64,000 nucleotides of DNA from Stenotrophomonas rhizophila (GTDB taxonomy: Bacteria > Pseudomonadota > Gammaproteobacteria > Xanthomonadales > Xanthomonadaceae). The stretch covers positions 124,001-188,000 of the forward strand of contig NZ_JACWUO010000008.1 in NCBI RefSeq assembly GCF_020857975.1, read 5' to 3'. Positions 63,559 through 64,000 of this stretch are shown here, one piece after another. The notes under the pieces were generated by a model, which was given only the letters and a program-made list of their open reading frames with translations, was not told the DNA's origin and did no database searches. The position numbers and the translations under genes are program-made. Each line of letters opens with the position of its first letter. Positions within the stretch are counted from its first letter, which is position 1.

Positions 63559-64000
63559 TCTCCCCCGCGCGGATCTCCCACCGCCGTGCCGGCTGGCGCG
63601 GCAGCCTGCTGGTGCTGCTGGCATTGGCCAGCCTGCCGGCCGCGGCACAGTCGATGACCTGCGGCAGCTTCGCCGAGGCCGACGGCGGCAGCGTACTGCG
63701 CCTGGAAGGCCCGGACCGCGCGGTCGAGCAACAGCCCGAACTGCCCCCGGCGCCGTACCGGGTCCAGCGCGCGGGCAACCAGCTGACCCTGGCCGACCTG
63801 GACAGCGGCCGGGTGCGCACGCTGGCCGTGCTCGACGGTGGCCGCCGCCTGAGCGACGCCGACACCGGCGCCAGCTACCGGCTGCAGCATCCCGCCCGCT
63901 GCCGGCCGGCCGTGGCGGTGGCCGCCGGCAGCTGCCAGGCCGACCCGGCCCGATGCCTGCAGACGCTGGCGTCGGCCGACACCGACCGCCTGCGCCAGTG
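63555..64000 (+). CDS. Exported protein, second tandem paralogue (partial)
   Basis: The first 148 codons are in the window. A Sec signal (SLLVLLALASLPAAA) is followed by CGSFAEADGGSVLRLE, LxxxxSGR and a GSCQADPARCL block that align end to end with the first paralogue (CGTFKDADSGAVLRLE, GSCRADIATCM). Sequence identity is moderate, so the duplication is not recent. The C-terminus lies beyond the window. Its ATG overlaps the stop of the first copy by four bases. Confidence 0.82.
   Translation, partial: MISPARISHRRAGWRGSLLVLLALASLPAAAQSMTCGSFAEADGGSVLRLEGPDRAVEQQPELPPAPYRVQRAGNQLTLADLDSGRVRTLAVLDGGRRLSDADTGASYRLQHPARCRPAVAVAAGSCQADPARCLQTLASADTDRLRQ

Overview
The window is about 64 kb of very GC-rich bacterial chromosome with dense, often overlapping genes. 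An aryl-polyene/xanthomonadin pigment cluster next to a XanB2-type chorismatase, GTAG-headed REP palindromes, a RAYT transposase and many xanthomonad-type housekeeping genes point to the Xanthomonadaceae. Stenotrophomonas or a close pigmented relative is most likely; this is inference from gene content, not a database match.

Layout. 1-2.2 kb: the tail of an unknown gene, a TonB-domain lipoprotein, and a REP-associated tyrosine transposase (RAYT) framed by its own REP-like palindrome arms. 2.2-12.6 kb: a NatAB-type exporter operon with an S33 hydrolase, a secreted AA10 lytic polysaccharide monooxygenase, a ferredoxin-NADP reductase, a YadGH exporter with panE and an epimerase-like gene, and TatD. 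12.6-20 kb: a cysteine-containing exported protein, HrpB helicase, a small membrane protein, an RluE-type pseudouridine synthase, an exported methyltransferase and an aldo/keto reductase. 20-23.6 kb: an Rrf2 regulator with a CPYC flavin reductase under an apparently leaderless, operator-covered promoter, then a scar of fused gene tails, a trypsin-like protease and a LysR regulator. 23.7-38 kb: an MFS exporter, DkgB, a duplicated 144-bp palindromic repeat, an alpha/beta hydrolase, a Pat-type lysine acetyltransferase, MgtE, a Kef-type antiporter, an Abi/HEPN gene, a giant membrane-anchored ankyrin protein and a YcgL protein.

38.1-56.2 kb is the pigment locus. Eighteen minus-strand genes (55014 down to 38641), nearly all overlapping or a few bases apart, follow the order of aryl polyene clusters: chain-length factor, acyltransferase, two ACPs, membrane protein, AMP ligase-dehydratase fusion, glycosyltransferase, LpxL-like acyltransferase, aromatic amino acid ammonia-lyase, thioesterase, LolA-like protein, MMPL exporter, flavin halogenase, DUF3261 lipoprotein, ketosynthase, dehydratase, ketoreductase and ketosynthase. 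A divergent xanB2 would supply the hydroxybenzoate starter. The halogenase fits the halogenated aryl head known for xanthomonadins.

56.2-64 kb: a short cytochrome bd/CIO oxidase (cydAB), a dense nest of inverted repeats including a perfect 31-bp arm pair, an S9 dipeptidyl-peptidase, a Nudix hydrolase, a membrane protein, and two tandem paralogous exported proteins, the second cut by the window edge. I saw no rRNA, tRNA, CRISPR array or prophage.
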